A DNA stretch of 64,000 nucleotides from Tumebacillus sp. BK434 (GTDB taxonomy: Bacteria; Bacillota; Bacilli; Tumebacillales; Tumebacillaceae), in contig NZ_SLXS01000001.1 of assembly GCF_004340785.1 (NCBI RefSeq), positions 682,001-746,000 on the forward strand, given 5' to 3'. How positions within the stretch are numbered: the first letter of the stretch is position 1; each line of letters begins with the position of its first letter. Below, piece after piece: positions 48,325 to 57,682 of the stretch. The notes under the pieces are model-generated. The model worked only from the letters and a program-made list of their open reading frames with translations, was not told the origin of the DNA and made no database searches. Made by a program: the position numbers and the translations under genes.

Positions 48325-51198
48325 TTAAAGTGGCGATTTTAGCCAATTATAGACCGTTCGCAACACTTCCCGTTCCGTGCCCTGATAGAACCACGGGCCG
48401 GGCAATGACTTGATAAAATGCCGCCCGTAGCGCGATTCCACGATGCGGCGGTCGTAGACGACGATCGCGCCACGGTCGCGCTTGGTGCGGATCAGGCGGC
48501 CAAAGCCCTGTTTGAAGCGGATGATCGCTTGCGGCACGCTGTAGTCCATAAACGAGTTGCGCCCTTCCCGCTCCAGCTTCTCCGTCCGCGCTTCCACGAC
48601 CGGCTGGTTCGGCGGCCAGAACGGCAGCCGGGCGATGACGAGCAGCGACAAGGCGTCGCCGGGGATGTCGACCCCTTCCCAGAACGAGTTCGCGCCAAAC
48701 AGCACAGCCCGCTCCTGGCGCTGGAACTCATGCACGAGGCGGTGGCGCGAGGTGGAGTCGATGTTGTGTGCCAACAGGTTGATGCCGTGTTCGGCGAGCA
48801 TCGGCTTCACCTTGTGGTACGTTTCGCGCAGCATCCGGTGCGAAGTGAACAGGACGAGCATCCGCCCCTGTGAAGCGCGGGCGAGGTTGGTCAACGACTC
48901 GGCAAAAGAAGTGGTAAACACGTCTTCGCTGACCCCTTTGACCGGCAAGGCGTCGGCCGGCACGCAGAGCAGGGACTGCTTCTTGTAGTCGAACGGCGAC
49001 TCGACCTGCAGTTCCAACAGGCGGTCCATCTCTTTCGACTCCCAGAGGCCTAATTGGCGGATCGTGTATTTGAAGTCCTGATTGATCGTCAGCGTCGCCG
49101 AGGCCAAAACGACGCTTTCCTTTTTCGAGAACAGATGGGTGTGCAACAGCGGCGCCACGTCGATCGGTGCAGAGTTGAGGAAGACGACCGGTCGCATCGT
49201 GCGGTCTTCCGCTTCCATCCACAGCACCGACGTCTCGCTGCCGACGGAGCGCAGGAACGTGGCCAGCCCTTGCCAGCCGCCATCCAGCTCCTTGACCTGC
49301 CCGCTGACGTCGGTGAGGAGGCCTGCATACATCTCATCGCGCATCAGGTCTTCCGAATACTCTTCGACTTTGCCGGCGAGACGGCGGAACGCCTGTACGT
49401 CCGCCTGCAGGTTCTCACTGGAAGCGGCGATCGCCGTCCACGCCGCTGCGGCCGCTTCGTCGTCAAACGTCTCGGTGCGCAGGCGCAGCGTATAGCGCCC
49501 GCCGTCGGTGCCGGTCGAGTTCTTGATCGTGAACTCCTGGAGCAGACGGAACACCTCTTCGTTCGATTCGCGCAGCTCGCCGACGACCTCCAACATTTTG
49601 TCCACCGTCGCGCGCAAGTCGGCATGCACGTCTCCATCGCCGTTTTGCAGCAGGTCGATCTTTTGCAGGAGCTGGTAGAGCAGCCCTTTGTTTTTGTCGC
49701 GGTACAGGCGGTTCAGCGCCCCGTACATCTGAAAATAGGTCACTTCGTTGCCGAGGTGTTTCGTCGCTTCGTCTTCCATATGATGCGCCTCGTCGAGCAC
49801 GAGGTACTGGTAGCCGGGCAGCACGTTGTGATCCGCTTTGACATCGGTCAGCACCAGCGAGTGGTTGGTGATGATCACGTCCGCATTTTGCGCCAAGGCC
49901 CGCGCGCGGTGGTAGTAGCAGTTGCGGAACCACGGGCAGGCTTTGTTGATGCAGGAGTCGGACGAGGACGACACTTTGTTCCAAGAGTCTGCTTGCGGGC
50001 CGGACAAGGTCAGCTCTTCGCGGTCCCCAGCCCCCGTCTCCAGCAACCAGGTCAGCATGCGCACATGAAACGTCATCTCGTTATGGTCGGTGACGAGGCC
50101 CGGATGGTTGACGCCGGTCGCGACTTTGCGCATGCAGAGGTAGTTGCTGCGCCCTTTGAACACGGTGATGTCAAACGGGAACGGCACCACTTCTTTCAAT
50201 AAAGGAACATCGCGCTCGCGCAGCTGCTCCTGCAGGTTGATCGTGTGCGTGGCGACAACGACGCGCTCCCCCGCCGCCTTGGCGTAGTAGACGGACGGGA
50301 TCAGGTAGGCGAGCGATTTCCCCGTCCCGGTCCCCGCTTCGACGATCAGGTGCTTGTTATTCTGAAACGCTTCGGAGACGGCGTTTAACATCTGGATCTG
50401 CGGCGGACGCTCTTCATAGCCCGGCATCAGGTCGGACATCGGCCCGCCTTTGGCCAGCACTTTCTCCACCGCTTCGACGGTGAACTGCAGCGTTCCGCCC
50501 GTTTCGTTTTCCTTGATCGGGATCTCGACCGGGCGATGCATCAGGCGGTCGATCGTCACGCAGCCCTCCGGCTCGTCGATTTTCAAAAGCGATGTGTTCG
50601 ATTCGGCCAGTCGGCGGAAGAAATGGCGCAACGGCCAGTCGCTGTATTCGGTCAAGCCGTGAATCTGCTGCAAGATCAAAAATGGAAGCTCGCTCGCTTT
50701 TTCCAACAGCAGCAAGAACATCGACGCCGTCGCCAGCGCATCGGACAGCGCCCGGTGCGCTTCTTCATGCACCAGCTCATGGCGCTCGGCCAGAGAGCCC
50801 AGCGAAAAACTGGACTCGCGCGGCCAGACGATCTGGGCCAGCATCACCGTGTCGATCGCTTCGCCGACATAGCGCAAGTAGCCGCACTCTTCTAACGCTT
50901 CATTTAAAAAGCCCAAGTCGAAATTGGCGTTGTGAGCCACGAGAATGCTATCCCCGATAAACTTCAAAAATTCATCTATTACCTCTTCCAGCTCCGGTGC
51001 GCCTTGCAGCTCTGCATCGGTCAGGCCGGTCAGTTCGCGGATGTGGGCGGGAAGTTGTTTGCCTGGATTTACAAGTGTTTGGTACTGATCGGTGATTCGG
51101 CCACCTTCAATCTTGACCGCACCAATTTCGATGATGTGGTCGCGGGACGGCTCGAGTCCGGTAGTCTCGAAGTCAAACACGACATATGTCTCGGACAC
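48325..51198 (-). CDS. dinG: DinG-family protein: 3'-5' exonuclease domain fused to XPD-like helicase
   Basis: A 957-residue fusion. The N-terminal DEDDh exonuclease (1-170) has VFDFETTG (Asp9, Glu11), AHNANFD (88-94) and AHRALSDA (148-154). The helicase part has Walker A EAGTGTGKS (287-295), DEAHH (469-473) and C-terminal motifs around GANSFWEGVDIPGD. Four cysteines (355, 416, 421, 427) occur between the helicase motifs with spacing like the iron-sulfur Cys set of XPD/DinG helicases; some Firmicute DinG proteins lack this cluster and act mainly as nucleases. The gene follows panD and two inserted genes, as in B. subtilis birA-panBCD-dinG. Confidence 0.93.
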   Translation of the reverse strand: MSETYVVFDFETTGLEPSRDHIIEIGAVKIEGGRITDQYQTLVNPGKQLPAHIRELTGLTDAELQGAPELEEVIDEFLKFIGDSILVAHNANFDLGFLNEALEECGYLRYVGEAIDTVMLAQIVWPRESSFSLGSLAERHELVHEEAHRALSDALATASMFLLLLEKASELPFLILQQIHGLTEYSDWPLRHFFRRLAESNTSLLKIDEPEGCVTIDRLMHRPVEIPIKENETGGTLQFTVEAVEKVLAKGGPMSDLMPGYEERPPQIQMLNAVSEAFQNNKHLIVEAGTGTGKSLAYLIPSVYYAKAAGERVVVATHTINLQEQLRERDVPLLKEVVPFPFDITVFKGRSNYLCMRKVATGVNHPGLVTDHNEMTFHVRMLTWLLETGAGDREELTLSGPQADSWNKVSSSSDSCINKACPWFRNCYYHRARALAQNADVIITNHSLVLTDVKADHNVLPGYQYLVLDEAHHMEDEATKHLGNEVTYFQMYGALNRLYRDKNKGLLYQLLQKIDLLQNGDGDVHADLRATVDKMLEVVGELRESNEEVFRLLQEFTIKNSTGTDGGRYTLRLRTETFDDEAAAAAWTAIAASSENLQADVQAFRRLAGKVEEYSEDLMRDEMYAGLLTDVSGQVKELDGGWQGLATFLRSVGSETSVLWMEAEDRTMRPVVFLNSAPIDVAPLLHTHLFSKKESVVLASATLTINQDFKYTIRQLGLWESKEMDRLLELQVESPFDYKKQSLLCVPADALPVKGVSEDVFTTSFAESLTNLARASQGRMLVLFTSHRMLRETYHKVKPMLAEHGINLLAHNIDSTSRHRLVHEFQRQERAVLFGANSFWEGVDIPGDALSLLVIARLPFWPPNQPVVEARTEKLEREGRNSFMDYSVPQAIIRFKQGFGRLIRTKRDRGAIVVYDRRIVESRYGRHFIKSLPGPWFYQGTEREVLRTVYNWLKSPL

Positions 51199-51293
51199 GC
51201 TTGGCGTCAGCTCCTATTTATCGTCTTCATCTGAAATGACACTGTTCGCCTCTTGTTCGCTGAATTCCTGCCTGCCGCTTGCAACTGACATAA

Positions 51294-51327
51294 AAAAGAA
51301 GAAGCGGCGACCAGCGCCACTTCTTCA
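51294..51327 (-). terminator. Terminator of the SLH/PrcB gene
   Basis: GAAGAAGTGGCG and CGCCGCTTCTTC arms (one mismatch), followed by TTTTTT on the minus strand. Confidence 0.85.
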
Positions 51328-51338
51328 GGATTGCCCGA

Positions 51339-52298
51339 TTAATCGAGCAGGAAAACCGGTTTGTTGGAAGGCTTCGTCTTCAGCACCAAAACCGGGTACG
51401 CGATCACTTCCGGATGGGCATGGCCTGCTTGCGGTGCTGTGATGCCCGATCTGACGAACAGCGCGCCGTCCGATTCGGTGACGCTCTCGAGGCTGATGCC
51501 GTAGCCCGGGTTCGGCACCGTGCCGCAGGAGATCACCACGTAGCGGACACCGTTTTCTTCGACGGTGTAGACGCCTGCTTCCGTCTTGTTCTCATTGATG
51601 ATGGTCTGCACCGTTTCCGGCACCGTGCCGGTCACCAGATCATATTGAGCCGGCTTGGCGAACTGGTTCGCGCGGGACAGCACTTTGTCGACCAGCACAG
51701 CCGCTTCGCCTTTGGTCAGTTTGGCTTTCGGCGCGAACTTGCCGTTGCCGTTGCCGACCATGATGCCGAGCTTATAGAGGTAGTCGATCGCGCTCTTTTG
51801 CTTGGCGGAGATGTCGGATGTGTCGGAGAACGGATGTTTCAGGTTGCCGCCGTTGATGCCGGTGTTCAGCGCCGGCAGGAGGTCGGCCAGCCACACCGCT
51901 GCGTCGACGCGCGTGAGCACTTCAGCCGGCTGTTTCGCCCCATCTTTCTTGCCGAGGATGCGGTCGGTCCAGATCTGGAAGTCTTCCTTGCTGATCTCCG
52001 CCTTCGGGTTGAACGCTTGCGCTTCGTTTCTGTTCAGGACGCCCGATTTCACGAGATGCTGCAGCGCTTCTTGGGACCAGTGTCCGTCGAGGTGCGCAAG
52101 TTCCGGCGATTCGATCATGATGTACGCGATGTCCGGCGCGTAGATCAGTTCCGGCTGCTGGCCGCTTTCGTCGACGACGGTGATCACGTTCTCATCCGGC
52201 TTTTGCGCTTTCGGGCCGTCGACGACCGCAAAAGCGGATTGAGAGCTCATCACAAGACCTGCTGCTAGGAGCAGCGCAACGGTTGCTTTTTTGTTCAT
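51339..52298 (-). CDS. Exported SLH-domain protein with PrcB-like C-terminus
   Basis: A 319-residue protein. Residues 1-24 are a signal peptide ending in SAFA. Two to three SLH repeats (about 60-215) include WSQEALQHLVKSGVLNRNEAQAFNPKAEISKEDF and DYLYKLGIMVGNGNGKFAPKAKLTKGEAAVLVDKVL, which would anchor it to secondary wall polymers. The C-terminal part (about 240-319, VVISCGTVPNPGYGISLESV and ALFVRSGITAPQAGH) resembles the PrcB_C domain. It is inserted between dinG and the TPR gene, with a terminator of its own. Role unknown. Confidence 0.85.
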   Translation of the reverse strand: MNKKATVALLLAAGLVMSSQSAFAVVDGPKAQKPDENVITVVDESGQQPELIYAPDIAYIMIESPELAHLDGHWSQEALQHLVKSGVLNRNEAQAFNPKAEISKEDFQIWTDRILGKKDGAKQPAEVLTRVDAAVWLADLLPALNTGINGGNLKHPFSDTSDISAKQKSAIDYLYKLGIMVGNGNGKFAPKAKLTKGEAAVLVDKVLSRANQFAKPAQYDLVTGTVPETVQTIINENKTEAGVYTVEENGVRYVVISCGTVPNPGYGISLESVTESDGALFVRSGITAPQAGHAHPEVIAYPVLVLKTKPSNKPVFLLD

Positions 52299-52413
52299 AT
52301 AAATACCTCCTTGGAATTTTGAGCGTTTAATTTTGTTTTTCGAGATTCTCTATACTGTAAGATGCTTACAGGCTGGCAATAGTTTCATCTTCAGGCAAAG
52401 TTTTTTTTGCAAA

Positions 52414-52441
52414 CAAAAAGACCAGCTCCTAATACTGGTCG
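52414..52441 (-). terminator. Terminator of the TPR gene
   Basis: GACCAG and CTGGTC arms (52420-52425 with 52435-52440) and a TTTTTG tail on the minus strand. Confidence 0.7.
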
Positions 52442-52467
52442 TTTTGCGTGGATTGTCGTGGCTGCTC

Positions 52468-54039
52468 TCAAGCATACATCGATTCGCGCAGGGTGGTCAG
52501 GCGCTTGCATTTTTCGAAGCACTGATCGGCCCGCTCCTGCTCCCCGAGCGCGAAGTGGGCGACGCCTTTGAAGAACAGGGACTCGATGCAGTTGCGCTCA
52601 TAGACGAGCGCCGCGTTGAAATAGCGCAGTGCCTGCAGGTACGCTTCTTCTTCTAAGGCCAGGCGCCCGAGGTGGTACAGGCCGAGCTTTTTCTCCGCGG
52701 TGCTTTCGAGGGCGACCAGTTGCAGCAGCTGCTCTTTGGCCTCGGCGCGCTTGCCCGTCATGCTCCACGTCCGGGCCAGCCCGGACAGCGCGAACGGATC
52801 GCGGGCGTTGCGCGACAAGAGCTGAGCAAAGCAGCGCTCCGCCAGCGGATACTCGCGGCGGTGATACGCTGCCCAGCCGAGGTTGAACAGGCCTTGCATA
52901 TCGTTTGGCTTGCAGGAGAGCTGCTTTTTGAACAGCGCCGACGCCGCTTCGTGGTCGCCTTCGCGCATTTTGATCCAGCCGAGCCCGCCGTAGGCGGCTG
53001 CCGACTCGGGATGGTAGCGGAGCGCCTTTTGGTACAGCGCGGACGCCTGCTCCTTCTGCCCGAGCTGTTCGGAAAGCCGGGCGAATTCCAGGATCACCTC
53101 TTCCTGCGCCCCGTTCAAGTCGTAGGCGCGCGCCAGATGGCGGTAGGCGCGCTCGCGGTTGCCGAGCTGCACATAGATCAGGCCGCAGAGGCGGTGCGCT
53201 TCCCAGTCTTCCGGCTGCACGATCAGGGCGCGCTGGTAGTTCATCAGCGCTTCTTTATGCTCGCCGAGGTTGAAGTGGCAGCAGCCCATGTTGAACTCGA
53301 TGTCGCGGAAGTCGGGCACCAGCTTGCGGGCCGCTTCGAACTCGATCAGGGCTTGGCGGTACTGCCCTTGTGCCGCGAAGATCTGGCCGAAGGTGCCGTG
53401 TACGGTCGCTTTGATCAGCTCGTCGTCATCTTCCAGCTTGAGCAGGTTGAGATGGCGGCTCGCCTCTTGGTACTTCTCCTCGGCCAGATAGCCGAATGCA
53501 AGGTAGAGCCTTGCGATCGTAAATGTCTCGTCGAGCTCGATCACGCGGTGAAACTCGTTCATCGCCTCCGGGAACATCAGCAGATCGAAGAAGCCGATGC
53601 CGCGGCGGAAGGAGCGCACCATCTGTTCGTCGGCCGGACGGATCGAAGACCCCTCGCCCATCGACAGGATGACTTTTTTGTTGGCGGACGGCAGTTCGCT
53701 GCTCTCGCTGTCCCCGTCTGCGGCAGCCGTAGCCCCGGTTTGTTCCGCTTCGGGCCCGGTCGGCGGCACGTAAGGTGCTTGCATGGCGGACAGCTTTTGC
53801 TGCATCGCTTGCAGCTCTTCGGTCGGCAAGGTGCCGTCGAGGTCGAGGCTGTGCGATTCCCCGAGCTCGGTGACGCGCTCTTCAAAGGCGAGCCAGCGTT
53901 CGACAAATTTATCGCAGGCGCTGCGCAAGGCGACCAGTTCATCTCCGAGGATGCGTTTTTGGTCGGCGTCGGCGCTTTGCAGTTGGACTTCGATGCGGTC
54001 CACGGCGCGGTTGAGCAGTTCAAATGGTTTTTCAAACAT
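52468..54039 (-). CDS. Tetratricopeptide-repeat protein
   Basis: The ATG at 54039 follows GGGAGGC and gives 523 residues. Residues 1-150 form a charged, helical head (MFEKPFELLNRAVDRIEVQLQ). From about 155 onward there are roughly nine TPR units such as ARLYLAFGYLAEEKYQEASRHL, VHGTFGQIFAAQGQYRQALIE, FNMGCCHFNLGEHKEALMNYQ and ALSGLARTWSMTGKRAEAKEQ. No enzyme domain is seen, so it should be a protein-protein scaffold. It lies in the panD-dinG gap; its ribosome site lies within a hairpin that also acts as the panD terminator. Confidence 0.85.
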   Translation of the reverse strand: MFEKPFELLNRAVDRIEVQLQSADADQKRILGDELVALRSACDKFVERWLAFEERVTELGESHSLDLDGTLPTEELQAMQQKLSAMQAPYVPPTGPEAEQTGATAAADGDSESSELPSANKKVILSMGEGSSIRPADEQMVRSFRRGIGFFDLLMFPEAMNEFHRVIELDETFTIARLYLAFGYLAEEKYQEASRHLNLLKLEDDDELIKATVHGTFGQIFAAQGQYRQALIEFEAARKLVPDFRDIEFNMGCCHFNLGEHKEALMNYQRALIVQPEDWEAHRLCGLIYVQLGNRERAYRHLARAYDLNGAQEEVILEFARLSEQLGQKEQASALYQKALRYHPESAAAYGGLGWIKMREGDHEAASALFKKQLSCKPNDMQGLFNLGWAAYHRREYPLAERCFAQLLSRNARDPFALSGLARTWSMTGKRAEAKEQLLQLVALESTAEKKLGLYHLGRLALEEEAYLQALRYFNAALVYERNCIESLFFKGVAHFALGEQERADQCFEKCKRLTTLRESMYA

Positions 54040-54042
54040 GAC

Positions 54043-54100
54043 AAAAAGCCTCCCGTTGCCCATATGACTTACTTCCTAGTGTAGGCGCGGGAGGCTTTTT
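54043..54100 (-). terminator. Terminator of panD overlapping the TPR ribosome site
   Basis: Perfect 13-bp arms (54043-54055 and 54088-54100), 32-base loop. On the minus strand the second arm includes GGGAGGC, the Shine-Dalgarno of the TPR gene, and ends in TTTTTG. Confidence 0.75.
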
Positions 54101-54120
54101 TTATCCAAGACTTTCTAAAA

Positions 54121-54501
54121 TTAGACGATGGTGCCGTGCTTTTCGCTGAGCATCTCGACGATCTTGTTGTCATTGTCCATCAAGGCGACGGTCGGCACAT
54201 GGCTCTTCGCATCTGCGTCCGACATGCTCACGTAAGAGATAATGATCACCGTGTCGCCAGGCTGCACCAAGCGAGCCGCTGCCCCATTCAGGCAGATCAC
54301 ACCAGAACCGCGGGCGCCGGAGATCACGTACGTCTCCAGACGGGCACCGTTGTTGTTGTTGACGATCTGCACTTTTTCATTCTCCAAGATGTCCACCGCA
54401 TCTAAGATGTCCTGATCGATCGTGATCGAACCGACGTAGTTGAGGTTGGCCTCCGTCACGGTGGCGCGGTGAATTTTCGATTTCATCATCGTACGAAACA
54501 T
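54121..54501 (-). CDS. panD: Aspartate 1-decarboxylase proenzyme
   Basis: PanD makes beta-alanine from aspartate. The ATG at 54501 with AAGGAG upstream gives 126 residues, the normal size. The self-cleavage site Gly-Ser lies in YVGSITID at about residues 23-24, giving the pyruvoyl group. Other features are [17 protein letters not shown] and [20 protein letters not shown]. It is third in the panB-panC-panD operon, 26 bases after panC. Confidence 0.97.
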   Translation of the reverse strand: MFRTMMKSKIHRATVTEANLNYVGSITIDQDILDAVDILENEKVQIVNNNNGARLETYVISGARGSGVICLNGAAARLVQPGDTVIIISYVSMSDADAKSHVPTVALMDNDNKIVEMLSEKHGTIV

Positions 54502-54527
54502 AACCCGCATCTCCTTTATCTTGGGAA

Positions 54528-55385
54528 CTATTCGATGGTCAGGACCGTGTTGTCAATTAAACGCGTTTTGCCAAAGCGCACAGCAAGCGCCAGCAGCGCC
54601 GGCTGTTCGAGGGTGAGGATCGGCGACAGATCGCGGAAATTGAGCAGCTCCACGTAGTCGATGTCGGCCAGTGGCTGCGACTGGATCAGCCCGCGCACCG
54701 CTTCTATGATCTGATGGACGTCACGCGCACCTTCGGCGACGAGCTGCTCCGCCTTCTTCAGCGACCGGGACAACACCAGCGACTGTTCGCGCTCTTCCGG
54801 CGTGAGAAAGACGTTGCGCGAGCTCAGCGCGAGGCCGTCCGCTTCCCGCATCGTCGGACAAGGGACGATCTCGACCGGGATGTTCAGGTCGTCGACCATC
54901 GTCTGCAGAACGGCGACCTGCTGGGCGTCTTTCATCCCGAAAAAGGCCTTGTCGGGCAGCACGATGTTGAACAGCTTGGACACGACGGTCGCCACGCCGC
55001 GGAAATGGCCGGGGCGGGACGCACCGCACAGCTGCAAGGTGACTTCCTCCACATCGACATGGGTCAGCACCTTGCCTCCGCCGCGCGGGTACATCTCTTC
55101 GACGCTCGGCGCAAAGATGATGTCGGCGCCCGCTTCCTCCGCCAGCTTGGCGTCGCGCTCCAAGTCGCGGGGGTAGCGGTCAAAGTCTTCGTTTGGGCCA
55201 AACTGCAGCGGGTTGACGAAAATGCTCATCACGGTGGTCTGACATTGTGCCTTGGCGGCGCGCAGCAGCGACTGGTGCCCTGCGTGCAGATAGCCCATCG
55301 AAGGCACAAAGCCAATCGTATGTCCCTGGGCGCGTTGTTCGCGCACGTATTGACGAATCTCCTGGATCGTATGGACGATGATCAT
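54528..55385 (-). CDS. panC: Pantothenate synthetase
   Basis: PanC condenses pantoate and beta-alanine with ATP. The 285-residue protein has the HIGH-type motif in [13 protein letters not shown] (about 29-41), [19 protein letters not shown], and [18 protein letters not shown] plus a KMSKS-like region around [12 protein letters not shown]. It sits 8 bases after panB, with a GGAGCTAAAC ribosome site, and 26 bases before panD. Confidence 0.97.
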   Translation of the reverse strand: MIIVHTIQEIRQYVREQRAQGHTIGFVPSMGYLHAGHQSLLRAAKAQCQTTVMSIFVNPLQFGPNEDFDRYPRDLERDAKLAEEAGADIIFAPSVEEMYPRGGGKVLTHVDVEEVTLQLCGASRPGHFRGVATVVSKLFNIVLPDKAFFGMKDAQQVAVLQTMVDDLNIPVEIVPCPTMREADGLALSSRNVFLTPEEREQSLVLSRSLKKAEQLVAEGARDVHQIIEAVRGLIQSQPLADIDYVELLNFRDLSPILTLEQPALLALAVRFGKTRLIDNTVLTIE

Positions 55386-55393
55386 TGCAAGGT

Positions 55394-56251
55394 TTAGCTC
55401 CTCTGATTAATCTCTCTCTGTAGCCTCTCTAAAACCTCATCATTCATTATAAACCCATGCTGGGCAGTTGGGAAAGCGCTGTCCCGCACTTCGGTGGCGT
55501 ACGTGTTGATCGCATTTGTCATGTCGGCAAACATCTCGCCGTATTTTTTCGCAAATTTCGGCAGGTATTTCTCCGTGATGCCGAGCATGTCGTGAATGAC
55601 GAGCACCTGGCCGTCGGTCGCTTCCCCGGCACCGATCCCGATCGTCGGGATGGTCAGGTGTTCGGAGATCAGCCTGGCCAGCGGCGTCGGCACGCATTCG
55701 AGCACGATGGCAAAGCAGCCTGCCTCTTGCAGCGCGAGGGCGTCTTCGAAAATGCGCAGAGCGGTGTCAAAATCCTTGCCCTGCACTTTGAAGCCGCCGA
55801 GCTGATTGACCATCTGCGGCTGCAGGCCGATGTGCCCCATGACGGGGATGCCGGCCCGCACGATCGCCTTGACCTGATCGAGGATCTCGCGTCCCCCTTC
55901 GAGCTTGACGGCGTCCGCGAAGCCTTCCTGAATGAGACGTCCTGCGTTGCGAACCGCCTCGGGGGTTGAGATGTGGTAAGACAGAAAAGGCAGGTCGGTG
56001 ACGATCATCGTGTGTTTGGTGCCGCGTGTAACCGCTTTCGTGTGGTGGATCATGTCTTCCATTGTCACGGGCAGCGTGGTGTCATAGCCGAGCACCACCA
56101 TGCCGAGCGAATCGCCGACGAGGATCACATCGGCCCCGCCTTCCTCCGCCGCGCGCGCGGTCGGGTAGTCGTAGGCGGTGAGCATGACGATCTTCTTCTG
56201 TTCTTTCTTCATTTCGCGCAGTGTGACCGTCGTTGCTTTTGCAACAGTCAT
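55394..56251 (-). CDS. panB: 3-Methyl-2-oxobutanoate hydroxymethyltransferase
   Basis: PanB adds a methylene-derived group to ketoisovalerate to give ketopantoate. The ATG at 56251 with GGAGGAG gives 285 residues; the longer frame upstream is not conserved. Motifs: MLTAYDYPTARAAEEGGADVILVGDSLGMVVLGY (about 24-58), MGHIGLQPQ, and VKLEGGRE. First gene of panBCD. A hairpin with T-run lies in its 5' leader (56290-56330), so attenuation is likely. Confidence 0.97.
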   Translation of the reverse strand: MTVAKATTVTLREMKKEQKKIVMLTAYDYPTARAAEEGGADVILVGDSLGMVVLGYDTTLPVTMEDMIHHTKAVTRGTKHTMIVTDLPFLSYHISTPEAVRNAGRLIQEGFADAVKLEGGREILDQVKAIVRAGIPVMGHIGLQPQMVNQLGGFKVQGKDFDTALRIFEDALALQEAGCFAIVLECVPTPLARLISEHLTIPTIGIGAGEATDGQVLVIHDMLGITEKYLPKFAKKYGEMFADMTNAINTYATEVRDSAFPTAQHGFIMNDEVLERLQREINQRS

Positions 56252-56289
56252 AGTCAGACTCCTCCTCTTCGGGTCGTCTGCCAAAAGCC

Positions 56290-56330
56290 AAAAAAGACCC
56301 TTTGTGCCACGCTTCGGGCCGCAAAGAGTC
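56290..56330 (-). terminator. Leader terminator upstream of panB
   Basis: GACTCTTTG and CAAAGGGTC arms on the minus strand (9 bp with one G-T pair) enclose a second stem, followed by TTTTTT. No promoter separates it from panB, so it may be an attenuator. Confidence 0.75.
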
Positions 56331-56526
56331 CTGTCAGATACAAGAGTTTGTCTTTGTCCTGTCTCGGTCCGCATTCGGCTCAGAGCAGATTCAGTTGAGA
56401 TTGCTGATACTGTGCTTGCAGGCGGAGTACAGTTCACAATTGGATACCGTCCCCAATGTCAGTATACATGGGAACGGAATGTCTGTATAGTATTCGCGCT
56501 TACACTCGAAAAAAGTCGTGCTTCAT

Positions 56527-56694
56527 TCAGCGGCGGATGAGTCTCCAGGTCCCTTCGCTCAAAAACGTTATCACCAAGCAGAACACCGCGCCTTTCAGAA
56601 ACACGCCAATCGGAAACACTCCGTCTTCGGGGAGAATGTTGATCGACATGATGATAAGCAGGAAAACAAAGATGAGAATCGGTCTGATTCGCAA
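56527..56694 (-). CDS. Small membrane protein (55 aa, TTG start)
   Basis: AAGGAG lies 8 bases before a TTG at 56694, which opens a 55-residue frame: MRIRPILIFVFLLIIMSINI, then PEDGVFPIGVFLKGAVFCLVITFLSE and a TWRLIRR tail. Two hydrophobic segments (about 5-20 and 28-47) predict two membrane spans. It begins 16 bases after birA ends and would be co-transcribed with it. I do not recognise the family. Confidence 0.65.
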   Translation of the reverse strand: MRIRPILIFVFLLIIMSINILPEDGVFPIGVFLKGAVFCLVITFLSEGTWRLIRR

Positions 56695-56710
56695 TGAGCC
56701 CACTCCTTCT

Positions 56711-57682
56711 TTAAGCGAACATGATATCAGCCGAGTAGATCTTCTTCTGCTCCCCGTCCGGCTGTTCGACCAGCAGCACGCCGAACTCGTCGATGTCGAG
56801 AGCACGGCCTTGGATAGTGCCTTGTGCGGTGTGCGCGATGATGTCGTTGCCGAGCGTGATGTTATGCGCCTTCCATTGGTCGCGCAGCGTGCCAAAGCCG
56901 CCGTTGGCGACATATTGGCGGTACAGCGGCTCCAGTTCTTCAAGCACCACCTGCACGACTTTGGCCCGCGGGATCGGAGTGCCTTTGACCGCTTGGAGCG
57001 AGGTGGCGATGCTCTGGATGTCGTCCGGGAAGTCTTCTTGCGGCACGTTGACATTGATGCCGATGCCTACGACGAGGTGATGGATCTGATCGAATTCAGC
57101 GTGCATCTCGGTCAGGATGCCGCAGGATTTTTTCTTGTTGAACAAAATGTCGTTCGGCCACTTGATGCCAGATGGTACGCCGGTCAGCCGGGTCAGCGCC
57201 TTGGCGAGGGCGATCGCGGTGACCAGCGTGATCTGCGCCGCATGCGCCAAAGGCAGCTGCGGGCGCAAGATCAGCGACATCCACACGCCCGAGTGCGGCG
57301 GCGAGAACCAGGTGCGCCCGCGCCGGCCTCTTCCCTGCTGCTGCTCGTCGGCGATGACGAGCGTGCCTTCCATCGCTCCGTTGTTGGCAAGCTCTTGGGC
57401 TAAGTTATTCGTAGAATCTATCGTTTCACGATACACGATGCTCTGTCCCAGCACAGTCGTGCTCAGTCCATCGCGAATCTCCGCCGCCGTCACCAGATCG
57501 GGCGAGCTCTGCAAGCGGTAGCCTTTGTTGCGCACCGCTTCGATTTGGTAGCCTGCGTCTTGCAAATCTTTTATGTGCTTCCAAACGGCCGTCCGTGACA
57601 CGCCAAGCGTGGTGCACATCGTTTCTCCCGAAACAAAATCGCCGGGGCGTTCACGGAGCATTTGGAGGATGGTTGATTGCAT
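56711..57682 (-). CDS. birA: Biotin-protein ligase and biotin operon repressor
   Basis: BirA attaches biotin to carboxylases and represses biotin genes. The ATG at 57682 gives 323 residues. The N-terminal winged helix (1-62, SGETMCTTLGVSRTAVWKHIKDLQ) shows the repressor type. The ligase domain has GRGRRGRTW at 117-125 (biotinyl-AMP loop), KWPNDI, and GIGINVN. A C-terminal SH3-like domain (about 275-323) follows. Order birA-panBCD is conserved with B. subtilis. Confidence 0.97.
   Translation of the reverse strand: MQSTILQMLRERPGDFVSGETMCTTLGVSRTAVWKHIKDLQDAGYQIEAVRNKGYRLQSSPDLVTAAEIRDGLSTTVLGQSIVYRETIDSTNNLAQELANNGAMEGTLVIADEQQQGRGRRGRTWFSPPHSGVWMSLILRPQLPLAHAAQITLVTAIALAKALTRLTGVPSGIKWPNDILFNKKKSCGILTEMHAEFDQIHHLVVGIGINVNVPQEDFPDDIQSIATSLQAVKGTPIPRAKVVQVVLEELEPLYRQYVANGGFGTLRDQWKAHNITLGNDIIAHTAQGTIQGRALDIDEFGVLLVEQPDGEQKKIYSADIMFA

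Noticed and set aside
56290-56330. T-box riboswitch before panB
   Set aside because: The T-box sequence AGGGTGGNACCGCG is absent, and panB is not an amino-acid or tRNA gene of the usual T-box type.
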